Shown here piece by piece: positions 1-9,344 of a stretch of DNA of 64,000 nt; position 1 is the stretch's first letter, and every line of letters starts with the position of its first letter. Origin of the DNA: Falsiroseomonas sp051860665 (GTDB lineage Bacteria > Pseudomonadota > Alphaproteobacteria > Acetobacterales > Acetobacteraceae); contig NZ_JBHYDM010000010.1 in the NCBI RefSeq assembly GCF_051860665.1, forward strand, positions 113,973-177,972. The letters run 5' to 3'. The notes under the pieces were generated by a model. The model did not search any database. It was not told the origin of the DNA and was given only the letters and a program-made list of their open reading frames with translations. A program made the translations under genes and the position numbers.

Positions 1-3000
1 GAGAGTGGCCGCGTGCTGGCCGTGCTGCGCGGCCTGCGCGCCCGCCGCCTGCCGGCCGAGGCCTCGGCCGCCATCGGCACGCTGGCCTTCGTGCCATGCT
101 GGCAGGCAGCGGAACCTGCCGCAGGCGCCTTGCCGGAGGGCGAGTTGCTGCTGCTGGCCCGCGATGCGGCACTGGCCGAGGCGCTGCGCGCCGCGCTTCC
201 GGCCAGTCTGCGGCTGACGCTGGCGCGGCCGGACCACGACTTCGATCCCACCGATGCCGAAAGCTGCGCTGCGCTGCTGCAGCGTTTTGCGCCCACGGTG
301 GTGGTGAACGCGCTGCGCCTCGACACCGCCCTGGGCGAAGGGGTGGGCCAGGCGCTGGCGACGATGGGCGTGGAGGAGGGGGCACGGCTGCTCTTCCTGC
401 TCGCCCGCACCGCGCGGCCCATGGCGCTGCTGCATCTGGAACCCGCGGCGGAGGGCGGCGCGGGCAGCGCCGCCGCAGCCCTGCTGCGCAGCGCGGTGGC
501 GGAGAACGGCGCCCTGCGCGGCCGCGTGCTGCGCATGGCCCAGCCGAGCGCCGCCGCGATCCTTGAGGAACTGTCCGAGCCCTGGCCGGAGGTGGCGGAG
601 ATTCGCCGGGACGCGGCGGGCCGCGCCCTGCTGCGTCGCAGCCCCGCGACGCTGGCCGAATCCCCACAGGACTTGGCGCGCGCCGGCAGCACCTGGCTGG
701 TCACCGGCGGGCAAGGTGGGCTCGGCCTTGCGCTGGCGCGGCACCTCGCGGCGCAGGGGGCTGCGCGCATCGCGCTGCTGTCGCGCGGCGCGCCCGATGC
801 GGCGGCGCTGGCGGCGGTGGAGCAGGCGGGCGCCGTGGCGCTGCACCTGCAGGCCGATGTGGCGGACCCCGTCGCCCTGCGCGCGGCATTGGCAAGAATG
901 CGGCGCCAGTTCGGGCCGCTGCATGGCGTGGCGCATGCCGCGGGGCTGCTGCGGGATGATCTGCTGGCGCGACAGGCGCCGGAGGATTTCGATGCTGTGC
1001 TGGCGCCCAAGGCGGCCGGTGCGGTGGCGCTGGACCAGCTGACAGCGGCCGAGCCGCTGGAGGCCTTTGTGCTGTTTTCCTCCACCGCGGCGGCGCTCGG
1101 CGTGCCGGGGCAGGGGGCCTATGCGGCGGCCAACGGCTTTCTCGGCGGTTTCGCCGCGCAGCGGCAGGCATCGGTCGCAGCGGGCCGGCGGCAGGGGGCG
1201 ACGCTGGCGGTGGATTGGCCGCTCTGGCAGGGCGGCGGCATGGCCCCGCCGGCGGAGGTGGTGGCGGAGTTGGACCGGCAGCTCGGCCTGGTGGCGATGC
1301 CGCAGGCCGAAGGCCTGCGGGTGCTCGGCGCCGCGCTGGCGCTGGGCGTGCCGCGGCTGCTGGTGCTGCATGGACGCAGGGACCGGCTGGGCAGCGCGCT
1401 GCGGCCGGCGCGGCGCGCCGCCGTGGCAGCCGGTGGCCATGTCGAGCCAGCGCAGGTCGTCGCCTATCTCGCGCGGTTGCTGGAGGAGGTGATCCGCCTG
1501 CCGCCCGACCGGCTCGATGCCGATGAGCGGCTGGAGGAATACGGCCTCGATTCCATCGGCATCATGCGCCTGAACGCGCGACTGGAGGCCGATCTCGGTG
1601 ATGTCTCCAAGACGCTGTTCTTCGAGCATCGCACGGTGCGCGACCTCGCCGCGCGACTGTTGGGCGACCATGGCGCGGCGCTGGGCGCGCTGCTGGCGCC
1701 GGGCGCCACGGTCGCGCCGCCGCCGGGCGCGGAGGCGCTGCCCGCGCCACGCGCCGTGGCGGCGCCGGGAAGCGGTGACATTGCCATCATCGGCATCGCC
1801 GGAAGCTATCCCATGGCACCGGATCTCGACATTTTCTGGGAGAACCTGCGCGAGGGTCGGGACGCCATCACCGAAATTCCGCCGGAGCGTTGGCCGATCG
1901 AAGGTTTCTGGGACGCCGATCGCGCGCGGCCGGAGACCAGCTACACGAAATGGGGCGGTTTCCTCGCGGATGCCGACTGTTTCGACGCGCGCTTCTTCGG
2001 CATCTCACCCATCGAGGCCGACAGCCTGGATCCACAGGCGCGCAAATTCCTCGAAACCTGCTGGGCGGCGCTGGAGGATTCGGGACGCACCCGCGCCACC
2101 TTGTTCGAGGGCGATGCGGCACCCGAGGCCCGGCGCGGCGGCGTCTTCGTCGGCGTGATGAATGGCGACTATGCGCTGCTGGGGCCGGAGGAAGCGGCGC
2201 GCGGCAATCTCATCGGGCCCAATGCCTCCTACTGGAACATCGCCAATCGCGTCTCCTGGATCCTCGACCTGCACGGCCCGAGCCTGGCGCTGGATACCGC
2301 CTGCTCCGCCTCGCTCAGCGCCATCCACGCCGCCTGCCAGGCGCTGCGGGCGGGGGAATGCAGCATTGCGCTGGCCGGGGGCGTGAATCTCATTCTGCAC
2401 CCCAGCCGGCACTGGATTCTCTCGAAATCGGGCTTCGCCGCCCCGGACGGCCGCTGCCGCAGCTTTGGCGCGGGCGGCGACGGCTATGTGCCGGGGGAGG
2501 GCGTGGGCGCGGTGGTGCTGAAGCCGCTGGAGCGGGCGCTGGCGGATGGCGATCGCATCCATGCCGTCATCAAGGGCAGCGCGCTGAACCATGGCGGCCG
2601 CAGCGGCGGCTTCACCGTGCCGGACCCGGCGGCGCAGGGCGCGCTGGTGGCGGAGGCGCTGGCGCGCGCCGGCACGCCGCCCGCCAGCATCTCCTACATC
2701 GAGGCGCATGGCACCGGCACGGCGCTGGGCGACCCGGTGGAGGTGGCGGGTCTCGGCCGCGCCTTTGCGGGGTTGCCGGTGGAGTCGCTGCCGATCGGGT
2801 CCGTGAAATCGAATATCGGGCATCTGGAGGCAGCGGCGGGCATTGCGGGCCTCACCAAAGTAGTTCTGCAGCTGCGGCACGGGATGCTGGCGCCGAGCCT
2901 GCATGCCGAAGTGCTGAATCCCGATCTCGGCCTGTCCCGCACGCCGCTGCGCGTGCAGCGCCAGGCGACGCCCTGGATCGCGCAAGGCGGGCCGCGGCGC

Positions 3001-6000
3001 GCTGGCATCAGCAGTTTTGGCGCGGGCGGCGCCAATGCGCATCTGGTGGTGGAGGAAGCGCCGTCGGTCGCCACGCCGCGGGCGGCTCCTGGGCCCTTCG
3101 TGGTGCCGCTTTCGGCCGCGACGGATGCGGCGCTGCGCCGGTCTGCCGCTGCCCTGGCCACCTGGCTGCGGGCGCATCGCGAGGTGCTGCCCGCCGATGT
3201 GGCGCGCACGCTGCAGACGGGGCGGGAGGCGATGCGCTTCCGGGCCGCCTTCGTCGCCAGCAGCCTTGCGGAGCTGATCGCGGGCTTCGACGCCATCGCC
3301 GCCGGCCAGGGCTTTGCCGAGGGCGAGGTCAAGCGCGATTCCAGCGGCCTGGCGCCGGAGGACGACCTACCGGCCCTGGCCCGTGCCTGGGCGCGGGGCG
3401 CGGCAAGGCTGGACTGGGACGCGCTGGCACCCGGTCGGCGCCCGCCGATCTCCCTGCCCGGCATCAGCTTCGAGAAGCGGCGCTGCTGGGTGAAGGTCAC
3501 GCCGCGCGCCGTGCCGGCGAAACCCGCGCTCGCCCTGCCGCGCGGCGTCAGCCTCGGCACGCCGGATGCGGAGGGCCGCTGCGCCATCGCCATCGCGGCG
3601 GAGGCGCCGGTGCTGGCGGAGCATCGGGTGGGCGGCGCGACCATTCTGCCGGGTGCCTTGCTGCTGGCGCTGGCGCTGCGCGCCAGCGGGGCGCGGGCGC
3701 TGGCGGATTGGCGCTTCCTGCGGCCGGCGGACACGGCCGCCATCGCGGCGGGCCTTTCCGTTCAGCTGGCCGAGGGGCGCATCGCCCTTGATGGCGGTGC
3801 GCGTCTCGCCGAGGGCCGCGTGGCGACCGGCGTGGCGACGCCACCCGAGCTTGCCGTGGCGGCCGAAGACGCCCCGCAGCGGATCGAGGGCGCGGCGGCC
3901 TATGCGCTGCTCTCCGGGGCGGGGGCCGATTACGCCGGTGGCTTCCGCCGGCTTGTCTCGTTGCAACGCGGTGCCGAGACCGCAGTGGCGAGGCTGGAAC
4001 CCGGCGCGGCGGATTGGGCGGAGGCGCTGGACGCCGCCTTCCAGATCACCTTCGCCCTGCTGCCCGAGAATGCGCCGCCCGGTGGCTACCTGCCCGCGGC
4101 GCTGGAGCGGCTCGACATCCTGGGCGAGCCCCAATCCGTCACCCGCATCCTCGGGCACCGTCGCAGCGCGGAGGGCGCGGACATCGTGCTCGACCTGGTG
4201 CTGGAGGATGCGGCCGGCACGCCGCAGGCCGTCCTGCACGGCTTCGTCGCCCGCCGCGCCGCCGCCCTGCCGGCGCTGGAGGCCTGGCACGCGCTATGGG
4301 ACCCGGTGCCGATGCCGGAGTCGGTCGCCCCGCCGCGCGCGCCCGTGCTGCTGGCGCCGCATGCCGATCCAGCACTGGCAGCGCGGATGGGCGCGGTGCT
4401 GGGCGTGCCGCCCGGCGCGGGCGCGCTCGACCTCGGCACCGATGCCGTCTGGCTGCTGGCCGGCGGCGTCGCCGACCCGGCCGCGCAGGTGGAAGCGGCC
4501 GTGCTGCATCTGGCGGCGCTGCTGCGCGACCTCGCCGCCCGCCCCGCGCCGCCGCGGCTGGTGGTGGTGACGCTCGGCGCGCAGCGGGCCCGGCCCGGCG
4601 AGCGGCCCTGCCCGCTGGCCGCCGCGCTGGCCGCCTTCAGCCGCGCCGCCGCGCGGGAGCAGCCGGAGCTGCGCCTCGCTCTGCTGGATGTCGATCCCGC
4701 CGATGCGGAGGCGCTGGCCCTGGTGCCGGCGCTGGCCGCACCGGGCGCGGACCTGGCCCTGCGCGATGGCGTGCCGCTGCGCCGCGGCTTTGGCGCGCTG
4801 GACCTGCCGGCCAGCCCGGCGCCGGCGGAAGGCGTGGTGCTGATCGCGGGCGGCGCCGGCGGGCTCGGCCGGGCACTGGCCGAGGATCTCGCCGCCGGGG
4901 GCGCCCGCGTGGTGCTGCTGGGCCGCAGCGCGGCGAGCGCGGCGGTCACCGAGACCCTGGCCCGCGCGGCGGGCCGCATCCTGCATCTGCGCGCCGACCT
5001 GGCGCAGCCGGCGGCGCTGGAGGGCGCGCTGGCCGAGGCCACGGCGCGCTTCGGCCGCATCACCATGGTCGTGCATGCGGCGATGGACCTGCGGGAGGGC
5101 CGCGTGCTGGCGCAGCCGGATGTGGATATCGCCGCCGTGCTGGCGCCCAAGACCATCGGCCTCGCCAATCTTCTGGCCGCCCTGGCGCGGCAGGAGGCGG
5201 ACGGCCCGCCGGCGCGTCTGGTGGTCTTCTCCTCCGCCAATGCCGAAACCGCCAATCCCGGCCAGGCCGCCTATGCCGCCGCCAGCGCCTTTGCCGATGC
5301 CTTCGCGCTGCGCCAGGATCGCCCGGTGCTGGTGCTGGATTGGGGTTTCTGGGGGGAGGTCGGGGCAGTGGCGACCGCGGCGCATCGCGCGAGCCTCGCG
5401 CGCATCGGCGTGCATCCGATCGGTACGGCGGAGGGGCTTGTGTTGCTCGGCCGCGCCCTGGCAGCGCCGGGGCTGGAGCGCCTGATGCCGCTGCGCATCG
5501 CGGACCGTGTGGCGGCGGAGCTGCGCGCCGATCCCCGGCGCCGGCTGGCGGTGCCGGCGGAGCCGTCGCTGCGCCTGCTGCCCGCCGCGCGCGCGGCGGC
5601 AGAGGCGGTGCAGCAGGCGGGCGGCACCGTGCTGCGCAATGCGGCCCGGGATTTTGTGGCCATGAACCGGCACGGCGCCGCGCTGGCCCGTGCCGCGCTT
5701 TCGGCCGCCGGCTTCCCGCAGGCCGCCCCGTCGCAACAACGCCTGCAGGCGGCGGTGGAGGCGATGCTGGCCAGGGCGGAGCCGCTGGAGGCCGCGGCGC
5801 AGGAACGGCTCGCGCAGGACCCCTCCGCCGCGCCCTATCTGCGTCTGCTGCAGGCCTGCACCCGGAAGCTGCCGGAGGTGCTGACAGGCGAGGTGGATGC
5901 CAATGCCGTGCTCTTCCCGGGCGGCCGCTTCGACCTGGTCGCGCCGATCTATGCCGGCAATCCGGTGGTGGACCATCTGCAGGAGATGCTGGCACAGGCG

Positions 6001-7092
6001 GTGGCCGCGGCGGTCGCGGCGCGGCCGGGGCCGGTGCGCATCCTGGAAGTGGGCGCCGGCACCGGCGGCACCACACGCTTCGTGCTGCGCGCCCTGGCGC
6101 CCTTCGCGGACCGCATCGACTACCTCTTCACCGATATCGGCCCGGCCTTCCTGGAACAGGCGGAGCGCGAGCTGCGGCGGGAGGCACCCTTCCTGCGCAC
6201 CGCCTGGCTCGATATCTCGGCCTCCGCCGCGCCGCAGGGTTTTGCACCGCGCAGCTTCGACATCGTGATCGCGGCCAATGTGCTGCACGCCACGCCGCGC
6301 ATCGCGCAGACCCTGGCCAATCTGAACGCGCTGCTACGGCCCGGCGGGCTGGTCGCGATCAACGAGGCGACGGCGGCGCAGGAGTTCAACACGCTGACCT
6401 TCGGCATGACCCGCGGCTGGTGGCTTTTCGCGGATCCCGAGGCGCGGCTGCCGCATGCGCCCCTGCTGGACCTGCCGCGCTGGCGCCACAGCCTGGCCGC
6501 GGCCGGCTTCGCGGGCACCACGGCGCTGGGCGACCCGGCGCTGCAATGCATCCTGCTGGCCGAGGCGGATGGCTTTGCCCGGACCGCGCCTGCCGTCGAG
6601 GCACCGCGCGTGGCGGCTGCACCGCAACGGGTGGATGACGACATCGAGGAAAAGCTGCGCATCACGGTGGCGGAGGCGCTGCGCCTGGCGCCGGAAGAGG
6701 TGGAGCCGGAGGCCAGTTTCTCGGAATACGGCGCCGATTCCATCATCAGCGTGGAGCTCGTACGCCGGGTGAACGAGGTGTTCGGGATCGACCTGAAGAC
6801 CACCGCGCTGTTCACCTACGCCACGGTGCGCGAGCTCGCCGCCTATATCCGGCTGGAACATGGCGCGGCGGGGCCCGTGCCGGCGGTGCAGTCAGAGGTG
6901 GCAGATCGTATCGCCGGGTCGCGGGAGCGAACCGACCGGTTGCGCAGCCTGATCCGCCGGCGCATGGAAGCCAGTGCCGAGCCGCCACCGCCGGAGGAGG
7001 GCGCCAGCGACCTGGCCAGCCTGCTGCGGCGCCTCGAGGCGGGGGAGATCGGCTATGAGGCTGCGATGGAGATGCGCGTGACCGATGCCTGA
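1..7092 (+). CDS. Trans-AT polyketide synthase, 5'-partial (KR-ACP-KS-DH-KR-MT-ACP)
   Basis: Modular polyketide synthase whose frame is open at the left edge; numbering here starts at the GTG at 13. Domains in order: ketoreductase (NADP motif near residue 229, Tyr370), ACP (Ser514 in YGLDSIG), ketosynthase (Cys764 in DTACSAS, His899, His937), a flanking linker, dehydratase (His1204 in an HxxxGxxxxP motif, Asp1340 in DAAFQ), a second ketoreductase (glycine-rich loop near 1610, Ser1740/1741, Tyr1754), a C-methyltransferase (EVGAGTGG near 2010) and a terminal ACP (Ser2243 in YGADSII). No acyltransferase follows the ketosynthase, so malonyl loading must be in trans. No thioesterase or reductase is present, so this protein does not release the product. 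The first KR has LRDD, suggesting B-type stereochemistry; the second has LREG and is unclear (inference). Neither ACP has Trp about six residues after the serine. The stop overlaps the next gene by 8 bases. Confidence 0.93.
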   Translation, partial: ESGRVLAVLRGLRARRLPAEASAAIGTLAFVPCWQAAEPAAGALPEGELLLLARDAALAEALRAALPASLRLTLARPDHDFDPTDAESCAALLQRFAPTVVVNALRLDTALGEGVGQALATMGVEEGARLLFLLARTARPMALLHLEPAAEGGAGSAAAALLRSAVAENGALRGRVLRMAQPSAAAILEELSEPWPEVAEIRRDAAGRALLRRSPATLAESPQDLARAGSTWLVTGGQGGLGLALARHLAAQGAARIALLSRGAPDAAALAAVEQAGAVALHLQADVADPVALRAALARMRRQFGPLHGVAHAAGLLRDDLLARQAPEDFDAVLAPKAAGAVALDQLTAAEPLEAFVLFSSTAAALGVPGQGAYAAANGFLGGFAAQRQASVAAGRRQGATLAVDWPLWQGGGMAPPAEVVAELDRQLGLVAMPQAEGLRVLGAALALGVPRLLVLHGRRDRLGSALRPARRAAVAAGGHVEPAQVVAYLARLLEEVIRLPPDRLDADERLEEYGLDSIGIMRLNARLEADLGDVSKTLFFEHRTVRDLAARLLGDHGAALGALLAPGATVAPPPGAEALPAPRAVAAPGSGDIAIIGIAGSYPMAPDLDIFWENLREGRDAITEIPPERWPIEGFWDADRARPETSYTKWGGFLADADCFDARFFGISPIEADSLDPQARKFLETCWAALEDSGRTRATLFEGDAAPEARRGGVFVGVMNGDYALLGPEEAARGNLIGPNASYWNIANRVSWILDLHGPSLALDTACSASLSAIHAACQALRAGECSIALAGGVNLILHPSRHWILSKSGFAAPDGRCRSFGAGGDGYVPGEGVGAVVLKPLERALADGDRIHAVIKGSALNHGGRSGGFTVPDPAAQGALVAEALARAGTPPASISYIEAHGTGTALGDPVEVAGLGRAFAGLPVESLPIGSVKSNIGHLEAAAGIAGLTKVVLQLRHGMLAPSLHAEVLNPDLGLSRTPLRVQRQATPWIAQGGPRRAGISSFGAGGANAHLVVEEAPSVATPRAAPGPFVVPLSAATDAALRRSAAALATWLRAHREVLPADVARTLQTGREAMRFRAAFVASSLAELIAGFDAIAAGQGFAEGEVKRDSSGLAPEDDLPALARAWARGAARLDWDALAPGRRPPISLPGISFEKRRCWVKVTPRAVPAKPALALPRGVSLGTPDAEGRCAIAIAAEAPVLAEHRVGGATILPGALLLALALRASGARALADWRFLRPADTAAIAAGLSVQLAEGRIALDGGARLAEGRVATGVATPPELAVAAEDAPQRIEGAAAYALLSGAGADYAGGFRRLVSLQRGAETAVARLEPGAADWAEALDAAFQITFALLPENAPPGGYLPAALERLDILGEPQSVTRILGHRRSAEGADIVLDLVLEDAAGTPQAVLHGFVARRAAALPALEAWHALWDPVPMPESVAPPRAPVLLAPHADPALAARMGAVLGVPPGAGALDLGTDAVWLLAGGVADPAAQVEAAVLHLAALLRDLAARPAPPRLVVVTLGAQRARPGERPCPLAAALAAFSRAAAREQPELRLALLDVDPADAEALALVPALAAPGADLALRDGVPLRRGFGALDLPASPAPAEGVVLIAGGAGGLGRALAEDLAAGGARVVLLGRSAASAAVTETLARAAGRILHLRADLAQPAALEGALAEATARFGRITMVVHAAMDLREGRVLAQPDVDIAAVLAPKTIGLANLLAALARQEADGPPARLVVFSSANAETANPGQAAYAAASAFADAFALRQDRPVLVLDWGFWGEVGAVATAAHRASLARIGVHPIGTAEGLVLLGRALAAPGLERLMPLRIADRVAAELRADPRRRLAVPAEPSLRLLPAARAAAEAVQQAGGTVLRNAARDFVAMNRHGAALARAALSAAGFPQAAPSQQRLQAAVEAMLARAEPLEAAAQERLAQDPSAAPYLRLLQACTRKLPEVLTGEVDANAVLFPGGRFDLVAPIYAGNPVVDHLQEMLAQAVAAAVAARPGPVRILEVGAGTGGTTRFVLRALAPFADRIDYLFTDIGPAFLEQAERELRREAPFLRTAWLDISASAAPQGFAPRSFDIVIAANVLHATPRIAQTLANLNALLRPGGLVAINEATAAQEFNTLTFGMTRGWWLFADPEARLPHAPLLDLPRWRHSLAAAGFAGTTALGDPALQCILLAEADGFARTAPAVEAPRVAAAPQRVDDDIEEKLRITVAEALRLAPEEVEPEASFSEYGADSIISVELVRRVNEVFGIDLKTTALFTYATVRELAAYIRLEHGAAGPVPAVQSEVADRIAGSRERTDRLRSLIRRRMEASAEPPPPEEGASDLASLLRRLEAGEIGYEAAMEMRVTDA

Positions 7093-7897
7093 TCCCGTCA
7101 GCGGCTTTGCGCCCAATCTGTTCCGCGGGCGGCGCGTCTTCGTCACCGGCGGCGCCGGCACCATCAACCTCGGCATCGCGCGCGGTTTCGCCGCACTCGG
7201 CGCCGACCTCGCGCTGTGTGGCCGCAACCGCGAGACGCTGGAGGCGGCGGCGGCGGAGTTGCGCGGGCTCGGCGCCACGGCGCTGCCGCTGGTCGCCGAT
7301 GTGACGGATTATGCGAGCCTGGAGGCGGCCATGGCGGCCTCTCGCCAGGCGATCGGCGCCATGGATGTGCTGGTCTGCGGCGCCGCCGCCAACTTCCCCG
7401 CGCCGGCGGAGCAGATGACGGCGGAGGGATTCCGAAAAGTCATCGCGGTGGACCTGATGGGGTCCTTCAACGCGGCGCGGGCGGCCTTCACGCAACTGAA
7501 GGCGCAGCGCGGCAATATCATCTTCGTCTCCGCCACCAATGCGCTGATGCCCTTCGCCTTCCAGGTGCATGTCGGCGCCGCCAAGGCGGGGATCGACAGC
7601 CTGATGCGCGGCCTGGCGCTGGAATGGGGCAAGCACGGCATTCGCTGCAACAGCGTGCTGCCGGGCCCGATCGAGCGCACCGAGGGCCTGTCCCGCCTGC
7701 TGACGGCGGAGGATATCGACACCCTGAAGGGCTATGTGCCGCTCGGCCGCTTCGGCACGGTGGAGGATATCGCCAATGTCTGCTGCTTCCTCGCCTCCCC
7801 GATGGGCGGGCTGCTGACCGGCGTGGCATTGGTGGCCGATGGCGGCCAGAGCTTTTCCGGTTCTGCCATGCTGGCGGAACTGATGATGAATCCCTGA
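7085..7897 (+). CDS. SDR oxidoreductase of the 2,4-dienoyl-CoA reductase type
   Basis: Short-chain dehydrogenase/reductase of 270 residues with an N-terminal Rossmann motif (TGGAGTINLG, about residues 21-30). The usual YxxxK active-site pair is not present: the lysine lies in HVGAAKAG and the position four residues before it is Val. Peroxisomal and mitochondrial 2,4-dienoyl-CoA reductases share this departure and the neighbouring LEWGKHGIRCNSVLPGPI-like block, so an enoyl- or dienoyl-thioester reductase is more likely than a ketoreductase. It overlaps the PKS stop by 8 bases and precedes the branching cassette with 9 bases between, so it is probably co-transcribed. A plausible role is trans-acting reduction of an enoyl or dienoyl intermediate on an ACP; that role is inference. 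SDR assignment is firm, substrate unknown. Confidence 0.85.
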   Translation: MPDPVSGFAPNLFRGRRVFVTGGAGTINLGIARGFAALGADLALCGRNRETLEAAAAELRGLGATALPLVADVTDYASLEAAMAASRQAIGAMDVLVCGAAANFPAPAEQMTAEGFRKVIAVDLMGSFNAARAAFTQLKAQRGNIIFVSATNALMPFAFQVHVGAAKAGIDSLMRGLALEWGKHGIRCNSVLPGPIERTEGLSRLLTAEDIDTLKGYVPLGRFGTVEDIANVCCFLASPMGGLLTGVALVADGGQSFSGSAMLAELMMNP

Positions 7898-7906
7898 GAG
7901 GCAGGC

Positions 7907-8161
7907 ATGGACCGCTCCGAGATTTTTGGCATTGTCGCGCGCCAGATCCGGGCCGTGCTGCCCGATGTGCCGCAGGGCGAGATCCGGGAGGATCGGTCGA
8001 TGGTCGAGCTCGGCGCGAATTCCATGGACCGCGTGGATGTGCTGGTGGGCTCCATGGAGGAGGTCGGGCTGGCGCTGCCGATGACCAGCTTTCTCGGCGT
8101 GACGAGCATCGGCGGGCTGGTGGACCTGCTGTGGTCGCGGCACCAGGCGGCGCATGGCTGA
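7907..8161 (+). CDS. Free-standing acyl carrier protein (donor ACP of the beta-branching cassette)
   Basis: 84-residue acyl carrier protein with the phosphopantetheine serine at residue 39 in GANSMDRVDV. The sequence around it resembles the dedicated donor ACPs of HMG-synthase cassettes (AcpK-like, GA-S-DR motif) more than integrated PKS ACPs. In known systems this ACP is loaded with malonyl by the trans-AT, decarboxylated by the Ser-type ketosynthase to acetyl-ACP, and then used by the HMG-CoA-synthase homologue. All three partners except the AT are encoded next to it: the ketosynthase start overlaps its 3' end by 8 bases. The length is normal for a stand-alone ACP. Confidence 0.9.
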   Translation: MDRSEIFGIVARQIRAVLPDVPQGEIREDRSMVELGANSMDRVDVLVGSMEEVGLALPMTSFLGVTSIGGLVDLLWSRHQAAHG

Positions 8162-9344
8162 ACCCCGGCGCGTCGTCATCACCGGCCTCGGCGTGCTGGC
8201 GCCCGGCGGCGTGACGGATGCCGCCGGCTTTGCGGAGATGCTGCGCGCGGGGCGGGTGGCGCCGCTGCAGGACGAATGGCCGGGGCTGGCGATGCGGCTG
8301 GGGACCATCGATGCGGCGGCCTTGCCGAGATCAGCGCAGCGGGTGGCGCGGGGCGGGTCCCGCGCGCTGATCGCCACGCTGTGTGTCGCGCTCGCCGCCT
8401 TTGCGGAGGCGCGCGTTGTGCAGGCCGCCGCCTTTGGCGTGCTCGTGGCGGGCAGCAACATCGCGCAGGCGCGCGGCTTCGATACCGCGCGCAAGTTTCA
8501 GCAGGAGCCGGCCTGGACGCCGCCGCGCCACGCGGCGGAAGTTTTTGATACGCATCTCGCCGCCGTGGTGGCCGAAGCCGCTGGCGCGCAGGGGCCGGGG
8601 CTTTCCGTCGGCGGCGCCTCGGCCAGCGGCAATGCGGCGGTGGCGGTGGCCGCCGACCTGATCGCCATGGGGCGCATGCCAGGCTGCCTGGTGGTGGCGC
8701 CGCCGCCGGATTTCGGGCCGGTGGAATGGCAGGCGCTGGCCGCGCTTGGTGCGCTGGCGCCACCGGGCGCCGCCTGCCTTCCCTTCGACCGCGCCGCCGC
8801 CGGCTTCGTGCCTGGCGAGGGCTGTGGGGCACTGGTGCTGGAATCCTTGGAGTCAGCGCAGGCGCGCGGCGCCACGCCACTCGCCGAAATTGCCGGCCAT
8901 GCCCAGGCGCAGCAGGGCCGCGCCGGTGTGGCGCCCGATGCCGGAACGGCGCTGCGCGTGATGCGCGCGGCGCTGGGCGACCTGCCGACAGCGTCGCTCG
9001 GCTTCGTCAGCGCGCATGCCACGGGCACGCCCGCCGGCGATGCGGCGGAGGCCGAGGCGCTGGCGACATTGCTGCAGGGTGCGCCAGTGCCTGTGAACGC
9101 CACCAAGGCCATGATCGGCCACGCCATCCAGGGCGCCGCGCTGCTGGAGCTGGTGGCCTGCGTGCTGCAATTGCGCGGCGGCTTCGTGCATGGCACGCCC
9201 GGCCTGACCCAGCCGATCACCGACCAGCTGCATCTGCCGACCACGACGCTGATGCGGCAGTCGCACTACGCGCTCAGCCCCGCCTATGGCTTTGGCGGGC
9301 TGGCCACGGCCGTGCTGTTGCGCAACGCAAGGAATCTCGCATGA
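8154..9344 (+). CDS. Decarboxylating ketosynthase-like protein (KS with Cys replaced by Ser)
   Basis: Ketosynthase fold of 396 residues. The nucleophile block reads GGASASGNAA, with Ser156 where condensing enzymes have Cys, while both histidine motifs (SAHATGTPAGD and KAMIGHAIQGA) are kept. Loss of Cys with retained His pairs is the signature of the malonyl-ACP decarboxylases of HMG-synthase cassettes (CurC/PksF type), which cannot condense but make acetyl-ACP. Its position between the donor ACP and the HMG-synthase homologue fits exactly. The start overlaps the ACP gene and its stop forms an ATGA overlap with the next gene, indicating translational coupling. Confidence 0.9.
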   Translation: MAEPRRVVITGLGVLAPGGVTDAAGFAEMLRAGRVAPLQDEWPGLAMRLGTIDAAALPRSAQRVARGGSRALIATLCVALAAFAEARVVQAAAFGVLVAGSNIAQARGFDTARKFQQEPAWTPPRHAAEVFDTHLAAVVAEAAGAQGPGLSVGGASASGNAAVAVAADLIAMGRMPGCLVVAPPPDFGPVEWQALAALGALAPPGAACLPFDRAAAGFVPGEGCGALVLESLESAQARGATPLAEIAGHAQAQQGRAGVAPDAGTALRVMRAALGDLPTASLGFVSAHATGTPAGDAAEAEALATLLQGAPVPVNATKAMIGHAIQGAALLELVACVLQLRGGFVHGTPGLTQPITDQLHLPTTTLMRQSHYALSPAYGFGGLATAVLLRNARNLA

